NCBI GenBank assembly: GCA_026315105.1
Contig: CM048745.1
Span: 545,779,358 to 545,843,357 of the forward strand
Direction: 5' to 3'
Length of the DNA stretch: 64,000 nucleotides
DNA from: Locusta migratoria
Lineage: Eukaryota; Arthropoda; Insecta; Orthoptera; Acrididae
The position numbers and the translations under genes are program-made. The notes under the pieces are model-generated. The model was not told the DNA's origin and did not search any database. It worked only from the letters and a program-made list of their open reading frames with translations. This document shows, piece by piece, positions 47,085 to 58,470 of the stretch (position 1 is the first letter of the stretch; every line of letters starts with the position of its first letter).

Positions 47085-47396
47085 AAATTGAAACTTCCTG
47101 GAAGATTAAAATTGTGTGCCGGAACCGGGACTCGAACCTGGGACCTTTGCCTTTCGCGGGCAAGCGCACTACCGACTGTGCTATCCCGACACGACTCATG
47201 ATGCCACCTCACAACTTTACTTCCGCCAGTACCTCGCCTCCTACTTTCCAAACTTCACAGAAACACTCCTGCAAACATGCAAGACTAGCACTCCTGGAAG
47301 AAAAGATATGGTGGAGACATGGCTTAGCCACAGCGTAAGAGATGTTTCCAGAATGAAACTTCACTCTGTAGCGGAGTGTGCGCTGATATAAAAATT
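47085..47396. repeat. Dispersed insect repeat with tRNA-like (minus) segment
   Basis: It starts GAAACTTCCTGGAAGATTAA, contains ACTCGAACCTGGGACCTTTG and GGGCAAGCGCACTACCGACT (the complement of a tRNA-like T arm and A box), and ends GCGGAGTGTGCGCTGAT. I recall this repeat as common in orthopterans and other arthropods. A fragment lies at 18735-18805. The terminal duplication is unclear. Confidence 0.65.
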
Positions 47397-48469
47397 CCTT
47401 ACTTTATAATTTTCGGTTCGAGATAACGCGTCATTTCTGTTTAGTACTAACGATTTTTTTTCTTCTCCTTAGATTCTCGTTGTTGCTGTTTCTTTTGTAA
47501 TGTGTATATTATTTTTTTGCTGAGGCATTTCAACTCTTATTTCATTATTTACAAACTAACCTTCACGATTGACGGTATAATAATCAAGGGCAGTTTCAGC
47601 TGCTTCACCATTGTCAGTTGACGGTTGCTACCCGGTGGAACGATTTCATGGGATCAGCCGCGGGTTTCTTGGATCGCTTACAATGCAACAGATGGATAGG
47701 ACCACTGTGGCCCGCCATATATTCGGGTCTGCCATTCCGGCTCGGTCTTCCGGATCTCTAGAATGGTGGCGGCCGTGTTGTATGACACGCAACAGTGGTC
47801 GAAAGTTGCTTGTGGCGTGCGTTAGGAGCAGGTAATCCATCACGGAAATAATTGCCCCCGCAGCCTGTGGGACCCTCACTGTCGCGCTTCTGGGTGGGGA
47901 TTCATTAGAAGAGCTCACACTTGCGGTAGAGTGCTTCCCACATAGCACCAGTGGTCACTTTCTCACCGTCCTAGATTCACATATGACTACTCTCTGATGC
48001 TGTTCACTCACCAGCCTATCAAAATAGTCTATTAATTCTGCCCGCTCGTCCGCCCACATCTATACCTGGGACGCTGAAACTTTGCACTTGACGTTTACAA
48101 ATAACAACTGAAGAGCAAGAAGCGCGATGCGCTAGGCGCTAGGAACGATCCAATCACAACGCGATAAACACTTCCAGTGATCACGTGCCGTGACGTCAAC
48201 GTTCCCGCGTTGCCGGCTTTGTTCAGTTCTACCGTAAACAAAGTTGTGCATCGTGTTTATCGTGTGTTAATGTTGTGTGTGCTTTTTTCGCTGCGATTTG
48301 TTTTACTGTGAGTGGTTTAACTTGACTTTCCAAGTTCAAGTAATTGGATAATGTCATAGAAAAGACGTTTGTCTAGTGACGAGTTCTCAAATTCGTATCT
48401 ATAAACGAAGCATATGCTCTGAGCAGGAAGTTCATTCTCGCTTCAAACGATCGGAAAGAAATTATGTGC
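47397..48469. other. No recognised feature
   Basis: The GC-richer stretch 47590-47960 has open frames on both strands but no recognised domain. Confidence 0.35.
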
Positions 48470-48925
48470 AGTGGTTATAAGAAAGAAATAATGCTGCAGA
48501 TTCATCAATGTCAAAACTTCTTTTATATTCGCTTGTGAAACAAAATAAGCCTATTACACCCACATATGCAGTAGTCGAAATCGCAAAGGAACAGCGTCAT
48601 AATGAAATAAATTGCTACCATTTCACTGCCGTTTTAACCCTATAAAATTGATATGGTGTGACGTGAAGAATTACTTAAGTCTTTCACAATAACAGAGGTG
48701 GAAAAGCTGTTGCATGAAGCTGTTGCCAATGTGGATGCTGCATCTTGGAAGGGAAAAAAAGGGGGGGGGGGGTCGAGCACGTTGAAAAACTGATTCGGGC
48801 AGCGCAAACAATCGAAGGGACCATGACCATTTAATGATTTGTCTTGGTGATGACGATTTTGGCAGTGACGAAAACAGTGAAGTTGGGGAGCTGGAAGTAA
48901 TTGTACCATTGTCACCGTAAATTGG
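48470..48925 (+). pseudogene. DDE transposase C-terminal remnant
   Basis: With frame changes the + strand reads LLYSLVKQNKPITPTYAVVE, AKEQRHNE, then EVEKLLHEAVANVDAASWKG and VEHVEKLI. This arrangement fits the end of an insect DDE transposase family like the one at 50780-51030. The PPYHCxxNxxE box itself is scrambled here. A G run at 48768-48778 interrupts the frame. Confidence 0.55.
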
Positions 48926-49294
48926 TGAGTGAAAAGCATTCTGATTAATAAAACTTAGAGAGAGAAGTTACTTACTTTATTATTGTTTATTTCGCATCCG
49001 TCGTGATCTAATGCTTTTTTCCTTTATTGCTTTGCTCCGTTATTGAAAGCGTATGCATTGTTGTGCTCTGGTCATTAATATGTCGTTGATTATTTGCTGC
49101 TCAAGAACGAATTATTATATGCACTTTTATTGCTCAACAGCATACATTTACGAGATGCAACTGAAAACCGTTTAGTCTGCTGTGTGTATAGAGGCTAGTG
49201 TTGCAACGTCGCTAAAGCAGTGTAGCCAACTTAATTCGCTGTAGCGCGAAATGTCAAGTGCAATGTTTCAGCGGCCCGGGTATACATGTATATA
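48926..49294. other. No recognised feature
   Basis: Nothing is assigned. Confidence 0.3.
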
Positions 49295-50170
49295 CACTCT
49301 TAGCCATTAAAATCGCTACACCACAGATGGCGTCCTACAGACGCGAAATTTTACCGACAGAAGATGCTGTGATATGCAAATGATTAGCTTTTCAGGGCAT
49401 TTACACAAGATTGGCGCCGGTAGCGACACCTACAACATGCTGACATGAGGAAATTTTCCAACCGATTTCTCATACAAAAACAGCGGTTAACCGGCGTTGC
49501 CTGGTGAAACATTGTTGTGATGCCTCTTGTAAGAAGGAGAAATGCATACTATCACGTTTCCTACTTTAATAAATGTCGTATTGCGGTTTATCGTATCACG
49601 ACATTTCTGCTCGCGTTGATCGCGATCCAATGACAGCAGAATGTGGGATCGGTGGATTCAGGAGGCCAATACGGAACGCCATACTGGGTCCCAACGGCCT
49701 CGTATCACTAGCGTCGAGATGACAGGCATCTTAACCGCATGGCTGTAACGGATCGTGCGGCTACGTCTTGATCCCTGAGTCAACAGATGGGGACGTTTGC
49801 TACACAACAATCATCTGCACGTACAGTTCGACGACGTTTGCGACAGCATGTACTACAGCTCGGAGGCCGTGACTGCGGTTTACCCTTGACGCTGCATCGC
49901 AGACAGGAGCGCCTGCGATGGTGTACACAACAACGAACCTGGGTGCACGAAAGGCAAAACGTGATTGTTTCGGATGAATACAGCTTCTATTTAGCATCAT
50001 GATGGTCGAATCCGTGTTTGGCGACATCGCGGTGAACGCGTGTATTCGTCATCGCCATACTGTCATAAAAAATTATAACCCGGCGTGACGGTATGGGGTG
50101 CCATTGGTTACTCGTTTCGACACTTGATCATGGCCAGTTGTTGTGGGACGGCATTCAAGATAGTTAAATT
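49295..50170 (+). mobile_element. Tc1-like transposon, 3-prime truncated
   Basis: The left inverted repeat CACTCTTAGCCATTAAAATC at 49295 (TA before it) matches the end of the element at 56788-58129. The transposase starts at about 49519 (MPLVRRRNAYYHVSYFNKCR), contains stops and frameshifts, reads TFATQQSSARTVRRRLRQHV at about 49790-49850 and reaches the first catalytic region SDEYSFY (49971-49991). Sequence similarity ends near 50170, so the second and third catalytic residues and the right end are lost. Confidence 0.8.
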
Positions 50171-50300
50171 GCTTGTTGGCTATTAGAAGTTCCTTAGTAA
50201 GTCTGGATCGCCGTGTTGAGACAAGTCATTGTATATAAGACTCTATGGCTACATCACATTTTCTTCTTTAAGTCCGAAATATTGTCTTATGTGTTGTACT

Positions 50301-50489
50301 GCGCCGGCCGCGGTGGCCGAGGAGACTGAGGCGCTCCAGTCATGGTCTGCACGGTCACTACGGTCGGGGGTTCGAACCCCCTCGGGCATGGATATTTGTG
50401 CCGTCCTTAGTATAAGGTAGTTGATAAGTAGTTTGTAAGTTTAGGGACTGATGACCCCGTAGTTAAGTCCCATAAGCTTAACAAACATT
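50301..50489 (+). mobile_element. SINE family A, + strand
   Basis: Full copy (GCCGGCCGCGGTGGCCGAGG, B box GGTTCGAACCCC, end AACATTTG). The flanks TTGTACTGC and TTTTACTGC suggest a diverged duplication. Confidence 0.9.
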
Positions 50490-50563
50490 TGTTTTACTGC
50501 CTATAGTTGGGCCGCCGAAAGAACGACCCTGACAGTTCGTGCACGTGAGCCGCAGAGGTTGGC

Positions 50564-50581
50564 GGGGGGGGGGGGGGGGGG
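50564..50581 (+). repeat. Run of 18 G
   Basis: The single-base run lies near the left end of the 50504-51625 transposon. It could form quadruplex structures, and its exact length is likely to be variable or a sequencing uncertainty. Confidence 0.85.
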
Positions 50582-50779
50582 TAACTCAAGCACCAACCTC
50601 TGAGCTCTGGAATTCGTAAACGTTGCCAGGGTTACGGTGCCGCGTTGCCGCCCTGCCACTCAAGGTCGCGCGGGGTGGCGTGCTTCAGTCGCCGCAAAGC
50701 ATCTGTCGCGTGTTCGTCGTTTGTCTCGTTGTGTTACAAAAGCAAAAGCCGAAAAATCATTAAATCATTTATTAAATTG

Positions 50780-51030
50780 ATACAATTGCTGAAGAAAATG
50801 ATCGTAATGTTGCGCCTTCCACCATATCATTGCCATTTTAATGCAACAGAACTCGAGTGGGCTCAGATGAAATCGTACATTGCAGAAAGAAATAAAAGTT
50901 TTTCATTAAAAGAAGTAGAATTCTTAGTTCGTGAAGCACTGGGCAGTATTACTCCCACAAAATGGAACAATGTAATCACACATATGTGGCACATCTTCAA
51001 AAATTACGTTATTTTATCTCTACTTCTGTG
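50780..51030 (+). pseudogene. DDE transposase C-terminal fragment (IS630/Tc1-like fold)
   Basis: LRLPPYHCHFNATELEWAQM is the last catalytic box (third acidic residue in TELEW). It is followed by KSYIAERNKSFSLKEVEFLV and ALGSITPTKWNNVITHMWHI. These are typical of the C-terminus of insect DDE-superfamily transposases. The frame extends upstream to 50645, but that part is not transposase. Confidence 0.75.
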
Positions 51031-51625
51031 ACCAATAGACTAGCTGTCGAAACTGATCTGATGATATTATACGGACAGTAATACTATGGCAGTCAATAGC
51101 ACAACCGTAAACAAATAAGGCAAAAAAAGAAAAAAAAAAGGACTTTTCTTTTTATGTAAGAAGACAAATCATTCCACTGGAAATGGCGGTTTTCCTATTT
51201 GTAAAGTGGTAGTCCTTATTTGTTTACCCTCTCGGCCGACTGCCACAATACGAGTAATAACAGCGAGTCTGTGGAAAATGGTTATAGAAGATGAAATATA
51301 TAAACAAAATTCTTCAACTAGCGACCTTTGGCTGAAGACTAAATGATACATTATATTTAATGGAATACTAGAACATATGAAGCTTTACTTTAACTCGACA
51401 TATATTTCTAAACCTTTTCTTTTTAACTACAAGAAGAGTGTTTTTCATCACTTCGTGGTTGTTATCATTTGTTCACACTTTAGTAGTATATAACAACGGT
51501 CCCAAAATTTTCGGTCGTGATATTCGTATGCCGGCGACCGACTCGGCGTAACAACGAACAGCCGCGTAGCAGCATTGGCAACATAGCCGCTAGCTGTCAG
51601 AGTCGTTCTTTCGGTGGCTCGACTA

Positions 51626-52590
51626 TAGTATCAATCATAGTGTGTTTCAGGTTCCGTGTGAGGGCCTATAGTCGGAAATTGTGTATAAAATTTGTTGATG
51701 TTCGAGTTGTTTGTGTTACTCGGACGAGCGTAGCTGAGATGATGAGTTGTTCTAAAAAATTAGCAGTAGCTTAAGTTGTGGAGCTTGCAAGTCGTTCCGA
51801 GGAAATCAATTGAGACCTAGCTGCGCATTCATTGTAAGAAGTGGGCTTATAGGTAGCAATGAGGACATTTCTTTCAGTTAAGTCAAATTTGCATTTCTTG
51901 TGTAACCGGATTGCTGCCCGAGTAACTGTCTTGTACCGAAATGATTCAGACTAATATCTAATTGTATTTATCGTCGCCATTCTGGCGATTTGGTTTATTT
52001 ATTTGCAATCTTAAGAGGGTTTGACAAGTTTTCGTTATTGTTGTATTGCTGTTTTTGAGACATTAACTTACTCTGCAGTGCTATAGTGGCCCCCTTTAAT
52101 TTGTTCGTCTCCTTTTTTCTTTTATTATTTTTAAAAAAAAAATTTTCTATATTTTATTGTGTGTGTATTGTGGTTAGTACGAAGGGATTGTAAAGTTGGT
52201 TTTTAGTGTAAAAATTATTTACTCTCGGGATATTGTACTTAAATTCTTTGCCTGTACTGAGTGTTTATTATCAACTGTTCCTTCTTAATTTCTGAGTACA
52301 TGGAATTATTTTCATATCACTTAAAACGGTTTCAGTATGGAATTTAATTACCTCTACGCAGTGCCTACATTGTGTACGTTCAGTCTTAAAAAAATGTTGG
52401 CAACTCGTATTTTTGTAAATAAAGGTGGAAATAAAATTTTGGTTTAGGCCTGTGTTTTCGGCTTAGCACCTTACCATTTATTTTAAATAACGTACCGCGT
52501 ATAAAAAACGTTTACACTTTCACCTGGAGGGCAGACGGCCTGCAGCATAGGCAATCTCCATGACAAGGTAGTGAGGCTGGCCCCAAACCG
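51626..52590. other. No recognised feature
   Basis: AT-rich sequence, T-rich in parts. Nothing is assigned. Confidence 0.35.
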
Positions 52591-52602
52591 AGTAGGGCAA
52601 GC

Positions 52603-52808
52603 AAATCAAAAATGTTCAAATGTTTGTTTAGCTTATGGGACTTAACTACGGGGTCATCAGTCCCTAAACTTACAAACTACTTACGAACTAGCTTACACTA
52701 AGGACGGCACAAATATCCATGCCCGCGGGGGGGATTCGAATCCCCGACCGTAGTGGCCGTGCAGACCGTGACTGGAGCACCTCAGTCCCCTGCGCCACCG
52801 CGGCCGGC
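52603..52808 (-). mobile_element. SINE family A, minus strand
   Basis: Full reverse copy with the perfect 12-bp duplication AGTAGGGCAAGC at 52591-52602 and 52809-52820. Confidence 0.93.
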
Positions 52809-52820
52809 AGTAGGGCAAGC

Positions 52821-53955
52821 CCGAGCTGTCTTCTCCGAAAACATTCTCATAACGACTTCTACCAGGAGCGACATACAGACACCTATCATGCTTTCTGTAA
52901 CTTCACAGCTGCGTCCACCTAATCCTCGATGGGCGAAGTTGCCGTTACATTCTATTTTATGCGTAATCATTTAATAATTGTTCCAATGATTTGACGGTAT
53001 GGGATGCGGACAATTACTAGGTTGATCCATAACAGTAAACTATGTTAACTTTCTTTATTATGGAACGACAAATTTTAAAAACTCTTCCCTGTAAACACAC
53101 TGATTAAATAACTGCGTGCCACTACGATGAATGTCTACAAGTCCACACTGAAACATTTCAATATGCAACTGCAACCCGTATGCGACACGACGGAATGGCA
53201 AAAACTTTAACCACCACTAAACGCAGGTTACGAACTCACTGCCGACATGCTACCGCCTCGCTCTGCGGTCGGCGGGAGAATGCCGCACACCGGCCAACAA
53301 ACAAAGAACATTCCAACCTAAGCATTGTTGCCAGCAGCTCTCGGTGGTCGGTGCACGCCAACGATAACTATCGTTCGACCAAAACGTACTAAAGAGGTTA
53401 CTAACCTAAAACCCTGTATCCACACATTCCGTCGGGCACGTGATAGGGAAATAGAACCACATGATTTCGTAGCGCCACACAGGAACAAGGCAGCTTTTAC
53501 CGCGGAACCCGTCGCCTGGAATATCCTGCAGCAGGGATCCTCCACGTCGATTCCCTCCACCGTCTCGTCAACCGGAACTCCCAGCGGTCATTGCACCGGT
53601 CACGGCTGCGGCAGTTAGACGTCTCGCCGCTTGCAGCTCTAGTGCACCGGTCATGACCGTCACCTTCTTACTCCATAGATTGATGAAAGTGACATTTCAG
53701 TTCAACTTAATTTTCCTTGTTGAGTAACTGAACTGTGTTTCGTTGTTCTACCTCGTTTTGGAAATCGAGGATTTTGTTACTTTAAGAAGGCAACGAAGAC
53801 TTTATGAGGTAATGTTCTTTACCCTCAATAGACTTAAAATAAGTAGTTGGCATTTTGTTCTACCTGCCGTCCGCAGAATTCAACAATTGGAGTACTGTAT
53901 GGATTTTGAGACAGGCAAAATAGAGTACAGACGACTAAAAATGAGATTGACAGGA
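52821..53955. other. No recognised gene
   Basis: Open frames at 53318-53618 on both strands carry no recognised domain. The stretch contains no identified repeat. The RTE-like element begins shortly after. Confidence 0.35.
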
Positions 53956-55706
53956 AGTGCAAAATGGCTAAACAGCAATGTCTAGAAGCCAAATGCAAAT
54001 CTGTAGAAGAATGTATAAGAAGGGGAAAAGTAGACACCGCCTACAGGAAAATAAAAGACACATTGGGGAAAAGAAAAGCAACTCTACGAATATCAAGAAC
54101 TCAGATGGGAAACCAGTTCTCAGAAAAGAAGGGAAAGCTGAAAGGTGGAAAGATGACATAGAGCAGCTCTACAAAGGAAATGAACTTAGAGACAATGTTG
54201 TAGGAAGGGAAGAGGAAGTAGATCAAGATGAAATAGGAGATACTATACTGAGAGATGAATTTGACAGAGCCTTGAAAGACCTAGGTCGGAACAAGGCCCC
54301 AGGAGTAGATGACATACCCTCAGAGCTACTAAAGTCCTGGGAGAGCCACCCATGACAAGACTATTTGAACTGGTGTGTAGGATGTATGAGACAGGCGAAA
54401 TACCCTCAGACTTTAAGAAAAATTTAATAGTCCCCATTCCAAAGAAATCAGGCGCAGACAGGTGGGAAAATTACAGAACCATCAGTTTGATAAGTCATGG
54501 TTGCAAAATCTTAACACGAATTATTTACAAGAGAATGGAAAAGCTGGTGGAAGCTTATTTCGGGGAAGATCAGTTTGGATTCTTATCTTAGAAGATAGAT
54601 TAAGGAAAGGCAAACGTACAGTTTTAGCTTTTGTAGATTTGGAGAAAGCATTTGACAATGTTGACTGGAATACACTCTTTCAAATTCTGAAGTCAGCAGG
54701 GGTAAAATATAGGGAAAGGAGATTTATTTACAACTTGTACAAAAGCCAGACCGCAGTTATTAGACTGGAAGGGCATGAAAGGGAAGCATCAGTTGGGAAG
54801 GGAGTAAGACAGGGTTGTAGCCTTTCTCCGATGTTATTCAATTTGTACATCGAGCAGGCGGTAAAGGAAAGCAAGGAAAAATTTGGAATAGGGATTAAAG
54901 TTCAGGGGGAAGAAATAAAAACATTGCGTTTTGCTGATGACATTGTAATTCTGTCAGACAGCAAAGGACCTGGAAGAGCAGTTGAATGGAATGGACAGTG
55001 TGTTGAAGAGAGCGTATAAAATGAACATTAACAAGAGCAAAACAAAAATAATGGAATGCAGTCTTAGAAAATCAGGCGATGCTGAAGGAATTAGATTAGG
55101 TAACGAAACAATGAAGGTGGTAGATGAGTTTTGTTACTTGGGTAGTAAAATAACATGCGATGGTCGCAGTACAGAGGATATAAAATGCAGAATGGCAATC
55201 GGAAGAAAAGCATTTTTGAAAAAGAGAAATTTGCTAACATCGAATATTAATTTAAGTGTAAGAAAGTCTTTTCTGAAGGCATTTTTGTGGAGTGTTGCCT
55301 TGTACGGGAGTGAAACATGGACGATAAGCAGTGCGGACAGGAAGAGAATAGAGACTTTTGAAATGTGGTGCTACAGAAGAATGCTGAAGATGAGGTGGGT
55401 AGATCGCATAACTAATGAAGAGGTACTGAACAGAATTGGTGAGAAAAGGAATTTTTGGCATACCCTGACTAAAAGAAGGGATCGCTTGGTAGGACACTTT
55501 CTTAGACATCGGGGAATCGTAAATTTAGCATTGGAGGGAAGTGTGTGGGGTAAAAATCGCAGAGAGAGACCAAGAGACGCGTATAGTAAGCAGATTCAAG
55601 TGGATATGGGTTGCCGTTCTTATGAGGAGAAAGGCTTGCTCAGGATAGAGTAGGGTGGAGAGCTGCATCAAACCAGTCTCCGGACTGAAGACCATAACAA
55701 CAAACG
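53956..55706 (+). mobile_element. RTE-like non-LTR retrotransposon, relatively well preserved
   Basis: The + strand codes, in a few overlapping frames, for the region before the reverse transcriptase (53978-54355, ending LGRNKAPGVDDIPSELLKSW), the fingers (54352-54591), the palm with catalytic RFADDIVIL (54462-55019) and the thumb plus C-terminus (54982-55653). It ends with GTCTCCGGACTGAAGACC and an (AAC)n-like tail at 55691-55706, as is usual for this insect family. The 5-prime part with the endonuclease is missing, which fits 5-prime truncation during target-primed reverse transcription. Confidence 0.85.
53978..55653 (+). pseudogene. Reverse transcriptase of the RTE-like element, frameshifted
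   Basis: Motifs in order: NKAPGVDDIPSELLK (frame 1, about 54290-54335); PKKSGADRWENYRTISLISH with KRMEKLVEAYFGEDQFGF (frame 2, 54438-54585); FVDLEKAFDNVDWNTLFQIL, GVRQGCSLSPMLFNLYIEQA and RFADDIVILSDS (frame 1 again, 54632-54963); then EFCYLGSKI, ALYGSETWTI, MWCYRRMLKMRWVDRITNEE, LVGHFLRH and a basic end. Breaks are near 54345, 54590 and 54975, so few mutations separate it from a continuous frame. The catalytic FADD is intact. Confidence 0.85.
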
Positions 55707-56265
55707 TTCGTTCGTCAGTGAAAGCGGCCAACGCCTCAGCTATTTCGATCATATATTGTATCATGTACCGACTAGTTTCTGACGCCACCCGTTCGTCAGG
55801 AGAAAGAATTTTTCAGTCGGCACAAATGAACATCAAATGGAAACAGGAGAGCAGGTATGGGTACCTAATCGAAATAGTGCTTGTTTCGACTCGAGCTGCT
55901 GACGTAGGTCTTTTACCGGTGGCTGAAATAAGTTGACTAGGGCTGTTCTAACGCTCTGAATCACCGCCATCCTCATCTTCTGCATCTGCCGTGTGCTGTT
56001 TTAGAGTGCTCAGTGTCAGGCGTCCGTGCCGACCACGTTGTGTTGTTACTCCTGTGCACGCCACTACGCAGTTTCTATGCCGACGGGGAGCAGCTTGGCA
56101 CTGGCCTTGAACACTTGTTCAGATTACTCGGAATGGCAACTGTCTCATGATAAAATAAAAATGTAACTTACTGTAAATAGATTCGTTACTGTAAGGCTAC
56201 ACAACTGCAGAGCAATCTTTCCAAGCAATTACGCTATGAAATGTCAGGAAGTATGAATAAGGAGC
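55707..56265. other. No recognised feature
   Basis: Nothing is assigned between the two retrotransposon remnants. Confidence 0.3.
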
Positions 56266-56269
56266 CATT

Positions 56270-56620
56270 TGAAGTTGAACGACAGTACACAAATAATCGT
56301 TGAAAATGTGGATGGCAGATTCATTGCAACATCCCTGAACAAGGAAAGTAGATTACGATACACCTGTTCGACCAATACTCGAATACTGCTCGTCAGTGTG
56401 GAAACGTGGCAGGTAATAGACGAGATAGACAAAATCAAAATCAGAGCAGCACTTTTAGCAATTAGTTCAAGGAAATGATCCGCCGATATCTGTGAAAGGC
56501 GTTGAAAGACAGGCTTCTCGGTATCAGCTACTGTCAAAATTCTGAGAGCGTACATTTCCAGTAAAGTCTACTGTAACATTGCTTCCTCCAGAGTAACAGC
56601 CAGAATAGACCATGAGTAAA
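56270..56620 (+). pseudogene. CR1/L2-like reverse transcriptase C-terminal fragment
   Basis: Across two frames the + strand reads an equivalent of PILEYCSSVWKRG (56365-56410), then IDEIDKIKIRAALLAISSRK and SADICERR, the region after the thumb in CR1/L2-like elements. Only about 350 bp remain. Confidence 0.55.
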
Positions 56621-57047
56621 AACTTACAGGGACCACAGTCGGCACAGAGGCTGACTTGCAAGCGTTTAACCTGTAAACCAAACGCCATACGCGACTGCAA
56701 CAGGAAATGCGGAAGAGATACTGGCACACAAAGTGGACCTCAGTACATACCGTGGGGTTTTTTGCGGATTATACACGTAAATTTATACACTACTGGCCAT
56801 TAAAAGTGCTACACCAAGAAGAAATGCAAATGATAAAAGGGTAACCGTTGGACAAATATATGATACTAGAACTGACATATGATCAAATTTTCACGCAATT
56901 TGGGTGCATAAATCCTGAGAAATCAGTACCCAGAAAAACACCTCTGGCCGTAATAACGGCCTTGATACTCCTGGGCATTGAATCAAACAGAGCTTGGATG
57001 GCGTGTATAGGTACAGATGCACATGCAGCTTCAACACGACATCACAG

Positions 57048-57518
57048 TTAATCAAGAGTAATGATCGGCGTATTGTAACGAGCCAGTTGCTCGGCCACCA
57101 TTGACCAGACGTTTTCAATTGGTGAAAGATCTGGAGAATGTGCTGGCCAGGGCAGCAGTCGAACATTTTTCGCATCCAGACACGCCCGTACAGGATCTGC
57201 AACATGCGGTCTTTCATTATCCTGCTCAATTGAAGGGTTTCGCAGGAATCGAATGGAGGGTACAGCCACGGGTCGTAACACATCTGTAATGTAATGGCCT
57301 CTGTTCAAAGTGCCGTCGATGCGTAAAAGAGGTGACCGAGGAGTGTATCCAATGGTACCCCATACCATCAGGTCGGATGACACGACAGTATGACGATGGC
57401 GAATACACTCTTCCAATGTGCGTTTACCGCGATGTTGCCAAACACGGATACGACCTTCATGATGCTGTAAACAGAACTTGGATTCATCCGAAAAAATGAC
57501 GTTTTGCCACTCGTGCAC
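57048..57518 (-). pseudogene. Tc1-like transposase, catalytic DD34E domain
   Basis: The minus-strand frame of 156 residues starts MHEWQNVIFSDESKFCLQHH (first Asp), passes VVSSDLMVWGTIGY, then EQDNERPHVADPV (second Asp) and WPAHSPDLSPIENVWSMVAE (Glu). There are 34 residues between the second Asp and the Glu, as in Tc1. A stop after YNTPIITLD ends the frame early, but the expected C-terminal text (VEAACASVPIHAIQALFDSM) continues downstream in the same frame. The catalytic triad is intact, yet the stop and the upstream frameshifts make the copy inactive. Confidence 0.85.
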
Positions 57519-57703
57519 CCACGTTCGTCGTTGCGTACAACATCGCAGCCATGGTCTCCGTGCTACTGCAAACGTCGTCGAACTGGTTGTTGGGTTGCAA
57601 ATGTCTCCATTTGTTGATTCAGGGATTGAGACGAGGCTGCATGATCCGTTACAGCCATGCGGATAAGATGCCTATCATCTCGACTGCTAGTGTGAAGAGA
57701 CCG

Positions 57704-57901
57704 TTAGGATCCAGCACGGCGTTCCGTATTGCCCTCCCGAACCCACCAATTCCATATCCTGCTAACAGTCATTGGATCGCGAGCAACGCGAACAGCAATA
57801 TCGCGATACGATAAACGGCAATCGCGATAGGCTACAATCCGACCTTTATCAAAGTCACAAACGTGATGGTACGCATTTTTCCTCCTTACACGAGGCATCA
57901 C
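57704..57901 (-). pseudogene. Tc1-like transposase, N-terminal DNA-binding part
   Basis: The frame starts MPRVRRKNAYHHVCDFDKGR and continues with a helix-turn-helix (LSYRDIAVRVARDPMTVSRI, WNWWVREGNTERRAG). It ends by frameshift before the second DNA-binding subdomain. The rest follows in other frames. Confidence 0.8.
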
Positions 57902-58131
57902 AACAACGTTTCACCAGGCAACTCCGGTCAACTGCTGTTTGTGTATGAGACATCGCTTGGAAACTTTCCTCATGTCAGCACGTTGTAGGTGTCGCCAAAG
58001 GCGCCAGCCTTGTGTGAATGCTCTGAAAAGCTAAACATTTGCATATCACAGCATCGTCTTCCTGTCGCTTAAATTTCGCGTCTGTAGCACGTCATCTTAG
58101 CGGTGTAACAGTTTTAATGGCCAGGAATGTA

Positions 58132-58470
58132 TTATAACTGTTTTTCTAGTTATGTATATCACAAATAGTTTCAGTTACTATCTTGAGTTTCTGCTAGAAT
58201 GTTCTGTGTACGTATTATTGTTCTGATTTGTGTGAAGGGAAATATAGCTGAATATTTTACTTCAAGGTTATGTGTGTTCAGGACAGTCGTTTCAGCCATT
58301 ACGACACCGGAGAATTTTAAATAACGTGTTGAATTTTATTTTTCACGATTCTTACAGGATTTATTCACGACTTCATACCGTTTTCGGGACTCATCATCAA
58401 TTTATATAATGTGAACTGTGTTTTCGATTCTGTGAATCGATATCTTATTTTATAACTGATTCATAAACTA
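58132..58470. other. No recognised feature
   Basis: AT-rich spacer between the Tc1 and mariner elements. Confidence 0.3.

Larger units (their letters stand above)
50504..51625. mobile_element. TIR transposon with DDE transposase remnant
   Basis: TAGTTGGGCCGCCGAAAGAA at 50504 continues to CTGACAG (50535) and is mirrored at 51594-51625 with few mismatches, with TA on both sides (50502-50503, 51626-51627). The 1.12-kb interior holds the C-terminal part of a DDE transposase at 50780-51030 on the + strand and a run of 18 G at 50564-50581. The rest of the transposase is deleted. Confidence 0.75.
56788..58129 (-). mobile_element. Tc1-like transposon with both ends and TA duplication
   Basis: Inverted ends CACTACTGGCCATTAAAAGT (left) and the mirror of CATTCCTGGCCATTAAAACT (right) are flanked by TA at 56786-56787 and 58130-58131. 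The 1342-bp element codes a DD34E transposase on the minus strand in two main pieces. It is close to the length of complete Tc1 elements, so nothing large is missing. A truncated relative lies at 49295-50170. Confidence 0.9.

Noticed and set aside
51517..51774. Open frame of 85 residues near the right end of a transposon
   Set aside because: It crosses the inverted repeat of the 50504-51625 element and has no recognisable domain.
53318..53618. Overlapping frames of 80 and 97 residues on opposite strands
   Set aside because: No recognised motif. Codon pattern and location among repeats do not support a gene.
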